From: Corythucha ciliata
Taxonomy: Eukaryota; Arthropoda; Insecta; Hemiptera; Tingidae
Direction: 5' to 3'
Length of the DNA: 64,000 bases
NCBI GenBank assembly: GCA_038030265.1
Contig: CM075939.1
Location: 51,131,253-51,195,252, forward strand
This document shows positions 1 through 12,104 of the stretch, piece by piece. Position numbers and translations under genes: made by a program. Within the stretch, counting starts at the first letter, position 1. Every line of letters starts with the position of its first letter. Below the pieces are notes generated by a model, which saw nothing but the letters and a program-made list of their open reading frames with translations, did no database searches and was not told the DNA's origin.

Positions 1-2271
1 TCCGAAATCGCCCGAATATTCGACCCTCTGGGATGGCTATCTCCACTAACGCTCCTGGCAAAGGCTCTCATCCAACAAAGTTGGCTCCAAGGTTTGGATT
101 GGGATGAAAAACTCCCCCCTCCGCTTCAATATCAATGGCAACAGTTCGTCGAAGGTCTCCCGTTGCTCTCAAAAATCAAGATCCCGCGCCATGTTCCAAT
201 CACCTGCAACGATATCCGTCAGATCATTGGATTTTGCGATGGATCAAGCAAAGGTTATGGAGCCGTTGTCTATGCCCGCTCTGAGTCCCCGACAGGATTT
301 CAAGTACAGCTCCTGAAAGCCAAAGCAAATGTCGCTCCGGTTAAGCCAATGAGTATACCCCGCTTAGAATTAGCTGCAGCGGTTCTTCTCAGTGATTTGA
401 TCGCAACTTTGAAACCCTTCATCGAAAGAGTCCAAACGACTTCGATCCACCTGTTTTGTGACTCCATGATTGTACTTTCCTGGATTCGCACTCCTCCCTA
501 CAAGCTTAAGACATTCGTAGCAAACAGAGTGGTCTCCATCCTGGAAAACACCATACCTTCTCAATGGGCTCACATAAAATCCGAAGAGAATCCTAGCGAT
601 TGCGCCAGCAGAGGTTTCAATCCTGAGGAGCTTGCCAATTTCGATCTCTGGTGGAATGGACCAAACTTTCTCTATACTCCATATGCCTCGTGGAATATCG
701 CCACTCCAGAATTGACTCCTCTCTCCCAGCTTTCCGAAGTGAAAGTGGAAGCCCTTCTTACCTCACAATCTCCCGGAACGATATTACAAGATTTGAGTGA
801 GCGCACTTCAAGCTTATTGAAGCTTCAACGAATTGTAGCATTTATTCAACGCTTCGCACACAACGCTCGAGCAGCCCGCTTTTCCTCACCACGGCTCGCA
901 GGACCTCTAAAGCTCACCGAACTCGACACTGCTCTTGAAACTTTGATAAAAGATCTCCAAACTTCCGCATTTCGCAAAGAAATAGCTGCTCTAAAGGCCT
1001 CAGCAGTTCTTCCTTCAAAGATTCGGCCTCTTTCTCCATTCCTCGACGAACGGGGTGTTCTCAGGGTGGGCGGTAGGCTGACAAATTCAATATTAAGCTA
1101 CAACGGAAAACACCCGATTATACTGCCTCGTTCTCGCCTAGCCTCACTTATCTGCGACCACATGCATCGCTGCGGAATCCACGCCGGCCCAAGATTGACT
1201 CAGTCCTTGGTCCAACAAAGATATTTCATTCCATCTCTCCGCCGATTGGTCCGTCAACGCATCTATAAATGTCTCCCCTGTTTTAAGGCCAGAGCAGCGG
1301 TAAAATCTCCACAAATGGCCGAGCTTCCCAATGCTCGTGTTCAATCACGCACTTTCAATATCACAGGAATTGATTTCGCCGGACCTTGGACGATAAAGGA
1401 GAGCCACAGAAGGAAATCACCTCAATCTAAAGGATACATGGCCATCTTCATTTGCCTCTCGACTAGAGCCGTTCACCTAGAATTTGTGTCAAGTCTCTCG
1501 ACAAATTGCCTACTTGCTACAATGGACAGATTCATAGCCCGTCGCGGCATTCCACAAGAAATTAGGAGCGACCGAGGGACGAACTTTCAGGGCGCATCGC
1601 GATATTACCGAGAAGTTCTACCACTATTACGCGAAGAAAATCCATTCATTGCCGACTACCTTTCTTCGAAGGAAATCCAATGGACTCTCAACCCACCTTC
1701 AGCACCGCATTTCGGCGGTATCTGGGAATCGGCTGTAAAGTCCGCGAAACACCACCTCTCTCGCATTCTCGCAAATTTAATTCTCACATTTGAAGAAATG
1801 AGCACAATCACCGCTCGTATCGAAGCAGTCCTAAACAGTCGGCCCTACATTCCAGTAACATTTGACCCGAACGATGACGCCGAATATTTAACGCCTGGCC
1901 ATTTTCTCGTTGGGGCACCTCTCATATCTCCGCCGGAAAGAAACTTGATCGATGTCCCTTCTAACCGCCTGGATCGCTTCCAGCTGCTCCAGCAAGTCAC
2001 CCAAAGTTTTTGGAAGAGCTGGTCCCGAGACTATTTGCCCCACCTGTTGACCCGCCCTAAGTGGAATATGCCTTCCCCTAACCTTCAAGTAGGCGATGTA
2101 GTATTTTTGAAGCAAGATCGTTGCCCTTCTCAAAATTGGCCACTTGGCAGAATCCGAGAGGTTTTCCCCAGTAAAGATGGCGTCGTGCGGGTTGTGAAGG
2201 TGAAGACGCGATACGGAGAGTACATCCGTCCGGTTCACAAGTTGATCCACCTACCCTGTACCGAAACCTGA
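1..2271 (+). CDS. pol: BEL/Pao LTR retrotransposon polyprotein, 3' part (RT end, RNase H, integrase)
   Basis: The frame is open from base 1 to the TGA at 2269-2271, so the start lies outside the window. The first codons read IARIFDPLGWLSP, the conserved Pao-family segment after the reverse-transcriptase palm. An RNase H domain follows, with acidic residues D80 (CDGSSKGYG), E123 (RLELAA) and D154 (CDSM). Next comes an integrase zinc-binding region (HMHRCG ... KCLPCFK, about residues 385-430). The integrase core has D458 (GIDFAGPW), D524 (RSDRGTNF) and E576 (GGIWES). The C-terminus has the Pao-type tail domain (GDVVFLKQD ... VHKLIHLP). The enzyme would copy element RNA into DNA and integrate it. 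About 757 codons have no stop or frameshift, so this copy is probably young. Residue numbers count from base 1. No 3' LTR could be delimited. Confidence 0.95.
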   Translation, partial: SEIARIFDPLGWLSPLTLLAKALIQQSWLQGLDWDEKLPPPLQYQWQQFVEGLPLLSKIKIPRHVPITCNDIRQIIGFCDGSSKGYGAVVYARSESPTGFQVQLLKAKANVAPVKPMSIPRLELAAAVLLSDLIATLKPFIERVQTTSIHLFCDSMIVLSWIRTPPYKLKTFVANRVVSILENTIPSQWAHIKSEENPSDCASRGFNPEELANFDLWWNGPNFLYTPYASWNIATPELTPLSQLSEVKVEALLTSQSPGTILQDLSERTSSLLKLQRIVAFIQRFAHNARAARFSSPRLAGPLKLTELDTALETLIKDLQTSAFRKEIAALKASAVLPSKIRPLSPFLDERGVLRVGGRLTNSILSYNGKHPIILPRSRLASLICDHMHRCGIHAGPRLTQSLVQQRYFIPSLRRLVRQRIYKCLPCFKARAAVKSPQMAELPNARVQSRTFNITGIDFAGPWTIKESHRRKSPQSKGYMAIFICLSTRAVHLEFVSSLSTNCLLATMDRFIARRGIPQEIRSDRGTNFQGASRYYREVLPLLREENPFIADYLSSKEIQWTLNPPSAPHFGGIWESAVKSAKHHLSRILANLILTFEEMSTITARIEAVLNSRPYIPVTFDPNDDAEYLTPGHFLVGAPLISPPERNLIDVPSNRLDRFQLLQQVTQSFWKSWSRDYLPHLLTRPKWNMPSPNLQVGDVVFLKQDRCPSQNWPLGRIREVFPSKDGVVRVVKVKTRYGEYIRPVHKLIHLPCTET

Positions 2272-2970
2272 GATACTTGACTCCCTCCTTCCATGTCACC
2301 CCTTGTAAATACGAAGTATCCCTTTCATATCCACGCTTGTTATTTGTTAAAAATTTGTATTGATTTATATTTATTTATTTTGGCCACTCCTTCGTGATAT
2401 TCTTTAAAAATTGATTATTATATCTAAAGGCCTGCCCATTCTCAATTCATTCAAACCTGTTGATTTTTTTTCTTAAGTCGCAACTTATTAGTTCCGAATG
2501 GGCGGTATGTTTGAGACCACTGTCTGCCTAACACGGCAACCCAGCCCCCCCCCCTTTTTTTTTTCAGCACCACCTCATTTTTTCTCAAAGTGTTCAAAAA
2601 CAAGACGATCTTTGGCCCTATGTCTTCCCCTTTCAAAGATTGGGGTTTTCCCCCGTCACCTCATAAAAAAAAGACAGTCGCTAATGGGTCGTTCTCAACG
2701 CTAGAACCGCATAGGATCAAGTTCTTTTTTCGTTACTTTCAAGTGATAAATAATCCTGTGAAGTGTGAACCGATATAAGCACGTGTCTTTTAAACAACTC
2801 CTTCCAAGCCCGACTACCCTCCAACTCTGTCAACCGTTAATATACAGACCAATCGTGAATCTCCGCGTTCAGAGCTCTGAAAAATAATTCGCGTGCCTAC
2901 GTTGGTCCCAGACGTTGGATAAAGGTGAGTCGTTTTCCTGATTTGTTCCGATTCCATACAGAGTCGTCCG
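2272..2970. other. Non-coding flank after BEL/Pao ORF
   Basis: No convincing gene. It should hold the 3' untranslated region and perhaps the 3' LTR of the BEL/Pao element, but no LTR partner is in the window to define it. Contains a C-run followed by a T-run near 2545-2566. Confidence 0.5.
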
Positions 2971-2974
2971 CACC

Positions 2975-3530
2975 ATAAGGAAATTGTCACTTTCATTAGG
3001 AAATGGTAAATTTTATGGGGAAATTGTTAATTATATGAGGAATTGTCAATTTTTAGAGTAAATTGTTTCTTTTACGAGGAAATTTTCACTTTTATGGGGA
3101 AATTGTCAATTTTATGATGAAATAATAATTTTTGTGTGGAAATTGTCTAGTTTATGAGGAAATTGACAAGTTTATGAGGAAATTGTCTATTTTGTGGTGA
3201 GATTGTCAATTTTTTGAGGAAATTGTCAATTCTATTAGGAAATTGTATTATGTTATAAGGAAATTTGTCAATTTTATGAAGAAATACTCAATTTTATAGG
3301 GGAATTACCAATTTTATGAGAAAATCGTGAATTTTATGAGAAAATTGTATGCTTTACAAGGAAATGTCAATTTCACGAAGAGACTGTCAATTTTATGAGA
3401 AAATTGTCAATTATATGAGAAATTGTCCCTTTTATGAGGAAATTGTCAATTTTATTGGGAAATTTCCAATTTTACGAGGAAAGTGTTAATTTCATGAGGA
3501 GACTGTCAATTTTATCAACAGCCAATTTTG
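2975..3530. repeat. Degenerate tandem repeat, about 20-bp unit (family D)
   Basis: About 27 imperfect copies of a unit close to ATGAGGAAATTGTCAATTTT. Copies vary by substitutions and 1-3 base indels. The array fades after 3520. It resembles the units at 43.4-46.0 kb (AAACTGTCAATTTCGTC), which lie inside a bounded transposon, so this may be the interior of a related element whose left end is lost. Confidence 0.85.
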
Positions 3531-3991
3531 GTAAATTTGTTTGCCAGTAAACCAACTTGACTGGGTGGCCTATTTCAGTGACCGATTGCGCCGATTTTGC
3601 GCACTAAGAACAGTTTTTAGATGGTTTCACTCGATAAACAGTAATTTCGCTCACTAAAAAAACCCAATTTTGAGGGTTAAAATTACAGTGCTAGCCATGA
3701 GACATAAGAGCTTCCCCTCCACCACGGCGCTGAGTTTACTTCATTCGGCGGGAGGCGTATTTTTGCCAAACTAATAGTTCACGTTACGATGAATGTTGTT
3801 GTTTTTTTTTTCATGTTTTCGACCTTTGGGTTTCCTTAATTTTCCGATTTTTCAAATATCAGAGATTGAGACCATTGATAACGGTGTCTGTCTGGATAAC
3901 TGTGTTACGTGTGGTATATTTCGAGGGCAGGGGGCCGGATGGTGTCATATAATATGGCCCCCTCCTTAAGCTGACTTTGGATCCGCGCCTG
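3531..3991. mobile_element. Possible right end of a hAT-type element next to the family D array
   Basis: The stretch ends in TTGGATCCGCGCCTG at 3977-3991. Its reverse complement, CAGGCGCGGATCCAA, resembles the tips of the bounded elements elsewhere in the window, with a C/G-rich stretch just inside (3925-3965). No matching left tip or target duplication was found, so the boundary is tentative. No gene here. Confidence 0.35.
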
Positions 3992-4020
3992 TGCTCAGCG
4001 TTAGGTAATGTGCACAATAC

Positions 4021-4138
4021 CTAGGCAAAGTGGGAAATATTTCTTCTTTCACCCTCTTTTCCCACATTGCCTGATTTCACCAGGCATTGTCAACAATGCC
4101 TAGGCATTTTCCACATTGCCTGGATTTCCCACTTTGCC
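4021..4138. repeat. Compound foldback
   Basis: CCTAGGCAAAGTGGGAAAT at the left pairs with ATTTCCCACTTTGCC at 4124-4138. Inside, CAGGCATTGT pairs with ACAATGCCT. The result is a stem within a stem of about 118 bp, MITE-like in form. No target duplication was identified. Confidence 0.6.
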
Positions 4139-4169
4139 GGTAACATATACATATAAAAAAAAAAATACA

Positions 4170-4615
4170 TCATGCGTGCCGCCAACTTCACGCAACGGTA
4201 CACAGTATGTATTTTCTTGCAAATAAATGTTTTGCTAGGCTAAATAAACGACAATTTGGGCTAAACAAACGTTGTTTTAGCGTTGATATGTAGCGAAACA
4301 AACGACTATGGGGTCATGTCTGCCTTTGCGTAAAGTTGACGGCACACATGATGTATTTTTTCATAAATAAATGTTTTGCAGGGCTAAACAAACGAAAATT
4401 GGGCTAAACGAACATTAAACGTAAGCAAACGACGTTCTGTCCGAATATGTAGCGAAACAAACGATTGGGGTCACACGTGTGGTGTTGCGTGAAGTTGGCG
4501 GCACACGTTTTGTTTTTTGTTTTTAATTGCTGGGCTAAATAAACAAAAATGTGGGCCAAACAAACGAATGGCGTCATTTTCGTCGGGTTTTAAGTGACAC
4601 GTGTTCCGCCAGGTT
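4170..4615. repeat. About 150-bp tandem repeat, three copies, with inverted edges
   Basis: Three diverged copies of a unit containing AATAAATGTTTTGC, GGGCTAAACAAACG and TAGCGAAACAAACGA start near 4205, 4345 and 4505. The edge motif GTGCCGCCAACTTCACGCAAC near 4175 recurs in reverse complement near 4483-4505. No coding potential. Confidence 0.7.
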
Positions 4616-4619
4616 CACG

Positions 4620-6426
4620 TACTTGTAGCAGCCCACCTCGCGGACTAAAATTCTATTGCAGGAGCGTTCAAAATGATTCGAATTCGACTGTGGGAAAGAA
4701 AACTAGTTCATTCAAATTTTTAATGAACATAAGGAAGTGTAATTCTGGACTGTCGGCGTTTTAGCCTCCGGCGGAGGGGAGGGAGTTCAGTGCTGGATTC
4801 AAAGGATCACGGAATGATAGCGTCGGTTTTTGCTAAACTCCAGCTCAAATGGGGCACTTCCTGTGAGCTAAATCGAAATGCCTGGACAGTTAATCTTTAG
4901 GACGAGATCTCTTCTTTTCTTTAACTCGCAATTAGTCAGGATAGTCGGTGAAATGAATGCAACCGTTTGGGTAGGAATGAGAAAAACCGAGAGAAGGCTA
5001 ATTTTCGTCTCTTGCAAAGACGTGGTAAGCCTGATGAAAAATGACCTCTTCTCCTAAGGCAAAGTAATTGAGCTTGACTTTTTGCCAATAAGATTTTTTT
5101 TAAAAGTATTACTTCAGAAAAAAAAATACCTAATGAAAAAAAAAGTAAAAAGGAGCCCCCCTGGGTAAATATTTAATTCAATTCGAACGAAATGAAAGGC
5201 ATTGATTAAGCTTTCAAATGCTTAAAATTAATTTATATATTCTAATGGCTCAAATGGTTGCTCATTCGTATAAACTTTTCCCTTTGGGACCTGATGAAAC
5301 GGAGAATGACATTAATAATATTCTCTAGGACTATACACAAGCAAAGCCACTTAATTGACCTGTCCACTTCCTTTCTAACGTGCGTGTGTGCGCTGCCGGA
5401 GTTTATATATTCCCTACTAATATTCAGTAACTTTAAAACTCTAGAATTACTGTAAGGAGTAACAAATGATTCAAGCACTTGCCGGCTATCGCATTAACTT
5501 TTTTTTTTGTGATGGCGATTGTGGGAGACAAGATCTCATACTGAAACAGCTTCAAATTAAAATGTAAATGAATCTTGGAGAAGAGAAATGTTTGAACATT
5601 TTCTCATTTAGTAAGGGAGTTCTCAAAATTGAGTTTTAAATTCGTTTACGAAATACTTGGATTAAATATCTTGAGAACTTGCGCGGAATAAGGCTCCCAT
5701 GGGCTGTCACGTTCCATTAGAGAAGGAGGGGAACTTTGCTACTGTTTTTGTTGTGGTAGTGTTGGTGGAGCTTGTGGCGGAAATGGGGTTGGAATAGGGT
5801 GCAAAACCCTGAACACGGTCTTATTCAGTTTTATTCAAACTAGGACGTTCGCTATTTCTGAAAACGAAACAAAAATTAGGTACTTGAAATCGTCGAAAAT
5901 AAGGCTAGTGGTCCTGTTGAAAATGAAACTAATTTCTTTTGGCACAGTTGATTGTTGGCTTTCAAAAGTAGCCCTTTTCATCTCTTATAAAACACCTTTT
6001 TATCGCTCTTATTTCAACTGGCGAAAATGAACTCCGAAGACGAAGCGCGATAGAAACTTGTTTTCTGACGGTTAAAAAGACCTAATTTTAACGACGTAAT
6101 TTCTCTTAGAAGGTTTTCGTCACCGCCTCACTTCTTAGCCCTGCTGTCACCAACTGGCCTCGTTCCCTCTTTCTTACTGCACGCTTCTCTGGACTAGTTC
6201 AAAGTAACAGAGAAAAGCTCTTCTTCTTTTCGATTAGGAAATGAGTGAGTTTTGAAGAGGGAAAATTAAAATTAATCGTAGAAAAGGAAATTAGGAAGCC
6301 CTGGGTTTGCTAATTGTAGGCAGGGCGCACATGGTTGAGCTCGTAATAAATTTCGGAACTAATTGGAAGGGAAGATGATGTTCGTTGGTCCTTTCATATT
6401 GACTGATCGGTCTTATATATCACTTT
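4620..6426. other. No gene recognised
   Basis: AT-rich sequence with short frames only. None has recognisable protein similarity. No RNA gene or bounded repeat was seen. Confidence 0.5.
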
Positions 6427-6579
6427 CAGGCCGGTCGTCCACTGGAAGCGTTTTCGAGCGGCGCTACAACGCGCCTCATCGCGCGAAAACGAGCGACAAC
6501 GAGCGGAGCTGTTACGAGCGACAAAGTTCGTCCATTGCAAGCGTTTTCATGCGTTCTGAGCTTTATCATTTGGTGGCAA

Positions 6580-8811
6580 ATGGACTCAGAAGATTTTTTT
6601 CTTTTGGATTGCTCCCATTACCTCAGGCGTCGGCATGCACGGTTGTCACGAAAAAAGCGTTACTGGGTTAACCCCATTTATCGGAATAGAAGTTCTTTTG
6701 GGGAATTCCACCACCTACACCCACAATTGGAAAATGAACCAGAAAAGTTTTGCGATTATTATCGGATGGCACCGTCTACGTATCTGTACATTTTAAAGGA
6801 AATCCACTCTTCCGTTTACAAGACGTCGAATTTTAGAGAGACGATTCTCCCAGCAGAACGTCTCAGCGTCACTCTAAGGTTACATAATATGAATATCGTT
6901 TTTATTCGCAGTAAAATTACAAAATTAAAAAACAAACAATTCTGAAATGTAATTAGGACGAAGTTCCAGAATATTTATTTATTAATTCCTGCAGACCATG
7001 GGAAGTTTCACGCTGTTGGGCTGAATCCTCAAGCGGCATTGTCAAAGATGTACTGTTCGAATTTTTCACTGAGCTCTGGGGCAGCCAGGTGTTCTTCGGC
7101 ATTACATTTATTCTACCTTCTTGCCAGTGTTCCGAAATCGGCGACGTTCGGTCAGTTTGCGAGGCCCAGGACGTATTTAAAGGTGGTTCTACTGGTTGCG
7201 TGTTGTGTACGAGTTCTTCGTCTATAAGTACTTGTTGAAGTTGTTGTCTGACAATCAACTTCCGATGGGCCGGCACCTTTTTCAGATAGGGTAAAAGGCT
7301 GACCAAAAATTGATAGTCACTGTCGTTTTTCGTTGCCGCATTTTCTGATATCAACATTATTTTCGCACGCTCAATTTCCAAGAACTCCGCTTCACTAGTG
7401 TCTTCTGGCATTCCGTTTGTTGTCGTCCAACGTTTCTTTTTCTCCATTCTCTTTCTTGTATTGGGGGTTGTCGGTGGTGGCCCCATTGAAGCAACTCTTT
7501 GTACAGGTTCAGCTTCGCTGCTACTCTCCGGGTCAGTAAAAGAGCAATTCCCTCGAGCTTCTTCAATGTCCCCAGAACGTGTTAATGGCAAGTTCGTGTT
7601 ATTTGAGTCTGTTCGAGCATCGTCAGGGAGAGACGAAATATTTCCCTTGAGTTCCCTTGGCTGCATGACGTCTTTCAGAAAGAGCATCTGATTGAAGACT
7701 GGCTCCCTGTCCAGACTTCAAAAATCTTTTATATTCTCTTCGGAATGCATCTCGAAGCCCCTTCCATTTCTTTTTTGCGTCCGCCTCTGAAAAATAAATG
7801 AATAAGTTAATAAAAATCAATGATCTATAGTAGGTATTCTCTTTCACAACGAATCACTGCCTCCTCGCCTGCTAAGCGTAGTAGAAAGATACGTGTTTTT
7901 CTTTTCTTCAGGTATTTTGCGACAGGTTCATCTTTCAAAACGATGGGATACTCGTTCAGGATGTCTGATGTTACGGTTGGACGAATTGTGAAGGAGACAA
8001 GCAAGGCCATTTGGGATACGCTGTACACTAAGCATTTAGCTTTTCCATCAACTGCTGAAGAAGTTGAATTACTCAAGGAAGGTTTTTGGAGAAGATGGAG
8101 ATTTCCAAACTGTGTTGGCTGCATAGACGGGAAACATGTCTGCATACAAAACCCTCGTCATTCTGGAAGCATGTTCAGGAATTACAAGCAATTCTTTTCA
8201 ATCGTCTTACAAGGCATGGCAGGGCCCAACTACAAGTTTACGTAGGGGCCTATGGCAAGGAGAATGATGGGGGCATTTTTTCCAACTCCAATCGACAAAT
8301 AGTTCTTTCAGAAGAACTAGAGAGAGGATCACTCGGCACACAACAACTATCCAAAATGCCAGCATCCAACATTAAAGTCCCAAACGTTATTCTGGGTGAT
8401 GAAGCCTACCCTCTCAAAAATTACTTGATGAGACCGTTTCCAGGGGATGCACTTAGCCCTTCTCAGAGGATTTTCAATAAACGGCTGTCTAACGCTCGCC
8501 AGGTCATCGAATGTGCATTCGGTATCATGAGCTCAAAATGGAGATTACTTCACAATGGCATCGACGTGGAGCCCGAATTTGCCGACGTCGTTGTGCAATG
8601 TATTTGCTTGTTGCACAACATAGTTATAGACCAAGAAGGCGAGCCGCTTGCAATCGCATCTCAATCTCTACGCCCAGAAAATCGAACGGACACCACAAAT
8701 CAAGAACGCCACAGATTTACTACCATGGGTGAAAATAGGGGCTCTATTTCTGCTTACTGCATAAGAGAAAAATTTGTATCATATTTTTGTGAACATGAGC
8801 CAGTTAATTAA
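6580..8811 (+). pseudogene. Harbinger transposase (two exons, one frameshift)
   Basis: DDE-type transposase that would cut and rejoin Harbinger DNA in the nucleus. Exon 1 starts at ATG 6580 (MDSEDFFLLD) and carries the N-terminal region KRYWVNPIYRNR ... YYRMAPSTYLYIL ... PAERLSVTLR. It ends at 6878 (CTAAG|GTTACA). Exon 2 starts at 7912 after TTTTCTTCAG, and the join keeps frame (R|YFATGSSFKTMGYSFRM). Catalytic-domain motifs are FPNCVGCIDGKHV (first Asp), ILGDEAYPL (second Asp) and QVIECAFGIMSSKWRLL (Glu region). The frame changes at about 8243-8250, after GPNYKFT, and resumes as VGAYGKENDGG. The copy is therefore defective unless the break is an assembly error. The intron contains the 3' exon of an antisense MADF-BESS gene. 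Confidence 0.9.
6953..7786 (-). pseudogene. MADF-BESS protein, exon 2 (Harbinger accessory protein)
   Basis: The exon begins after TTTTTCAG (7790-7787) with EADAKKKWKGLRDAFRREYK, the second half of a MADF (Myb/SANT-like) DNA-binding domain. The segment MLFLKDVMQPREL finishes that domain, but in another frame, so a one-base shift lies near 7700-7730. Downstream are a charged linker with KRMEKKKRW and a BESS motif (DSDYQFLVSLLPYLKKV), a protein-interaction domain usual in MADF proteins. Stop TAA at 6953-6955. It lies wholly inside the intron of the transposase on the other strand. In Harbinger elements this type of protein binds DNA and helps bring in the transposase. That role is inferred from the family. 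Confidence 0.85.
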
Positions 8812-9476
8812 ATGAAACATCGCTGGAAAACGTTCACGTTGGAAAATAAGTATATACAATTTGGCTCACAAGGTATATGTATGCATTTTGTGGGCTAGTC
8901 AATCAAAAAATGTCTCACTTCTGAAGGGAAGAAATTTACAGCATATTTACGTCGGATCCAAGAGTGGGGGTAACAACAGGACCAGATAGGCTAGTGGGGC
9001 TAGTGAAATCTCTAAAAACTGGTGTGGGGAGAGTGGATATGAGTAGGTTTTGTTCTGTGGGAGGGGTTTCGATACCCCCCCCCCTTGTAAAAAGATTACG
9101 ATCCGCCCTATGATGCTTGTGCAAGTCACGGCATTTCATTTAAACAAACTTGAGACATTAGAAGGCACGCTGTTCCTTCATGAAACGAATTCCTATAAAG
9201 ATTTTATGTTTTTATCTATAAGTCATTTAAGGACCCAATTTTTTCGGTCCGGTCCTCACAAGAAGACTTCACCGGACCGCAATAATTCACAGGACGGACC
9301 GAACACCATACCGAAAAAAAATGGCTGGGTCCGGACCGAAGACCTTAACCCATTTCAGCCCTAGAAGAGAGTGAGAGAGAAAATGCTTTCTCTTTTGACG
9401 CGGCGTGGAAGTCTCAAACCTCGCGAGGGGGGGGGGGGCAATGAATGACTTGAAACCACGAAAAAAAGAATTTGGT
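8812..9476. other. Intronic/flank sequence, no gene
   Basis: Lies between the transposase stop and the foldbacks. Contains a C-run at about 9077-9084, a G-run at about 9427, and the self-complementary motif GGTCCGGACC near 9330. No supported gene. Confidence 0.5.
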
Positions 9477-9613
9477 CGTGTTCCTAAATTCATCGATGGC
9501 GACCCATCGGTGGATTATGGTACAGAACTAACACATGATAAATGTGAGGGAAAGATCAATCACTATGGAAACATAATCCATCGATGGGTCCATCGATGAA
9601 TATAGGAACACGA
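9477..9613. repeat. Foldback (inverted repeat) 1
   Basis: TCGTGTTCCTAAATTCATCG from about 9477 pairs with CGATGAATATAGGAACACGA ending about 9613. The arms are about 43 bp with a few mismatches and a loop of about 50 bp. MITE-like. Confidence 0.75.
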
Positions 9614-9621
9614 GGTCCGAT

Positions 9622-9740
9622 CCATTGTCTTGTTCGTGCTACACTTTTGGGAAAAATCAAATGATTTCATTCAATTTTTCAAAATTATTCAATGAAATCA
9701 CATGCTTTTCTACACTAGTGCAGCACGAACAAAACAATGG
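9622..9740. repeat. Foldback (inverted repeat) 2
   Basis: CCATTGTCTTGTTCGTGCT (9622-9640) pairs with AGCACGAACAAAACAATGG (9722-9740). An inner pair is GATTTCATTCAAT / ATTCAATGAAATC. It abuts foldback 1 and lies right beside the hAT-type insertion site. Confidence 0.8.
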
Positions 9741-10039
9741 AACGCAGTGGCGTGCCCATGGGGGGGGTTTTGGGGGTCAGAACCCCCCCCCAGAGTACTT
9801 CAGCCCACCAAAATAAATAGAAATAAAAAAGAAATAGAAATACAAAATAAATAAATATAATGAAATGAATAAGTAAAAAAGTAAAAAAACAAACAAACAA
9901 AAGAAACAACAAAAACGTGATTTGTATGACCCTAAAAGTTCTTTTTTTAGCAATTTAGTACCCTAAGTAACTATCCACGGCATAATATGGTATTTATTCC
10001 ACTGTCTTGGCGTGGATTCAGGATTTGTTCAAGAGAGAG

Positions 10040-12100
10040 GGGCTTGAGAAATTCTACTAAAGATGACTTGGCAGCCATTTGCTGCCTAAAATTAGCTAAA
10101 TTAGCTATTCCCACCATACAGAATCCTAGACTGACTATACTCGCGCCCCAAAATGGCAAAACTAAGTATTTGAGCCATAAAAATAGCCAAACTGACTTCA
10201 CGCGCCCTGAAAATAGCTAAAACTGATTCCGCCTTGAAAAAAGCTAAACTGATTATACATAAGTGCGCTAAAAATATCCAAGCTGGTGATTCCCGCTCTA
10301 AAATTGTCCAAGCTGACTTTTTTTAAGAGTCATAAAACTGGATCAACTGGCAATTTGTGCACTGATAATGCCTGAACAGATGATTCCTGCTCTAAAAATG
10401 GCTAAACAACCACCCGCGCGCCAAAATTGGCCAAACTGACGGTTTTCGCGCCTTGACTTGACGTACTATTCACGCCCTATATAAATGGCCAAACTGACTC
10501 TACGCGCCCTAAAAATGGCCAGACTGGGCAATCAAGCCACAAAATCGGCAACACCATTCCATGTGCCCCAGACAAGGGCACATAGAGTCAGTTTAACAAT
10601 AAACTGACGATTCGCGCCTTAAAAAGGCCTAAACAGATTATTCCTGACCTGAGAATGGCAAAAACGACAATTCCCGCGTCAAAAATAGCCAAACTGAGCC
10701 TTCACAATGTCTAAATTTAACATTCGTGCCCTAAAAAAAAAATAATAATAAAAAAAATAAAACTGGCTATTCACTCCCTAAAAATGGCATACTCGTACTC
10801 AGATACGGATCTAGGATTTGCTCAAGCGAGGGGCTTGGGCTTGGGAGATTGTGTGCTTCGCTAGACTGACTAAAAATGGCTTGACAGGGCAGTAATTCAC
10901 TACCTAACAACTGCTAAACTGACTATAATCGCGCCTGCAAATGGCAAAACTGACGATTCTTGCATTTAAAATGTATACTTGCGCCCTAAAAATTGGCATT
11001 TACCACTCTATAAAACCGCCAAAATGACTTCACACGCCCCAAAAATAGCCAAATTGGCGATTCTCGCTCTAAAATGGTCAATATGACTCTAGGCGGCCTG
11101 GAAATGCCTTAACAGATTATATTCCTGTCCTGAAAGCTGCAAAATAGACCATTAGCGCGCCAAGAATGGTCAAAATAACGATTCGTGCGTAATTGGCTAG
11201 AAGTGACTAATTGAACCCGCCTATATGCTGTTATGTTTGGGCAAAGTATAACTGACGATTCGCGCCCTGAAAATGGCAAAATCAACCAGTCGCACGCCAA
11301 AAATGCCCTAACTGACCATTATCGCCTTGGTTTGACGCCCTATATAAATGTCATGCTTCAAGACTACACGCCCTAAAATTGGCCAAACTGACTATGCAAG
11401 CCATGAAATCGGCAAAACTGACTCTATGCGCCCTAAAAATAGCTTAACTGACGATTCGCGCCTTGAAAATGCCTAAACCCAGACGATTCCTGTCCTTAAA
11501 TTGGCCAAACTGACCATTAGCGCTTTGAAAAATAGAAATTTCTCGCTCTAAAAACAGCAAAACTGACCATTTCGACTAGTAAAACTGATGATTCGAGCAC
11601 TTAAAATATCGCACTGACTCTTCATGCCTTAGAAATGACCATTCTGACATTTTGCGCCGTAAAAATGGCCAAACTGGCTATTCACGTCCTAAAATTAGTA
11701 ATACCAACTCTACATATAGCGGCCCGCGAGATTCGTGCTTTGAAAGGTCCGAAACGGATGATTCATGTCCTGAAAATGCAAAATCGACCATTATCCAGCA
11801 TAAAAAATGGCCAAACTGAACCTCATGCCCTGAAAATGTCTAAACTGACGATTCGTTCCCTAAAAATAGCAAAACTGACTATTTAAGTCTTAAAAATGGC
11901 ATACTCGTACCAGAAATTCACGGTCCAAAGATTAGCTAATCAGATCTTTTGCGCCCTACAGAGGCTACTGCGCGTCTTCAAAGTGGCTATCGGCACCAGC
12001 AAAAAAAAACTGATCTTCCGCGGCTTGAAAACGGTGAAACTGCGGACAATTCGTGCCTTAGAAATACCGGAACCGATCATTCGCGCCTTGTATAGATGGC
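10040..12100. repeat. Degenerate tandem array, about 30-bp unit (family A)
   Basis: Dozens of imperfect units near CGCCCTAAAAATGGCCAAACTGACGATTCG, varying in base and length. It fills most of hAT-type element 1 and resumes at 12992-13090 after the nested insertion. A motif like GGATTTGTTCAAGAGAGAGGGGCTTG recurs at about 10018 and 10810, and again near 41210 in a second element. Short frames in the array have no coding signature. Confidence 0.9.
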
Positions 12101-12104
12101 TTAA

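Noticed and set aside
2272..2500. 3' LTR of the BEL/Pao element
   Set aside because: No second copy in the window and no clear polypurine tract to define it.
10040..12100. CRISPR-like or protein-coding repeat array
   Set aside because: Units are degenerate throughout, with no constant repeat and variable spacer pattern, and with stops in all frames.
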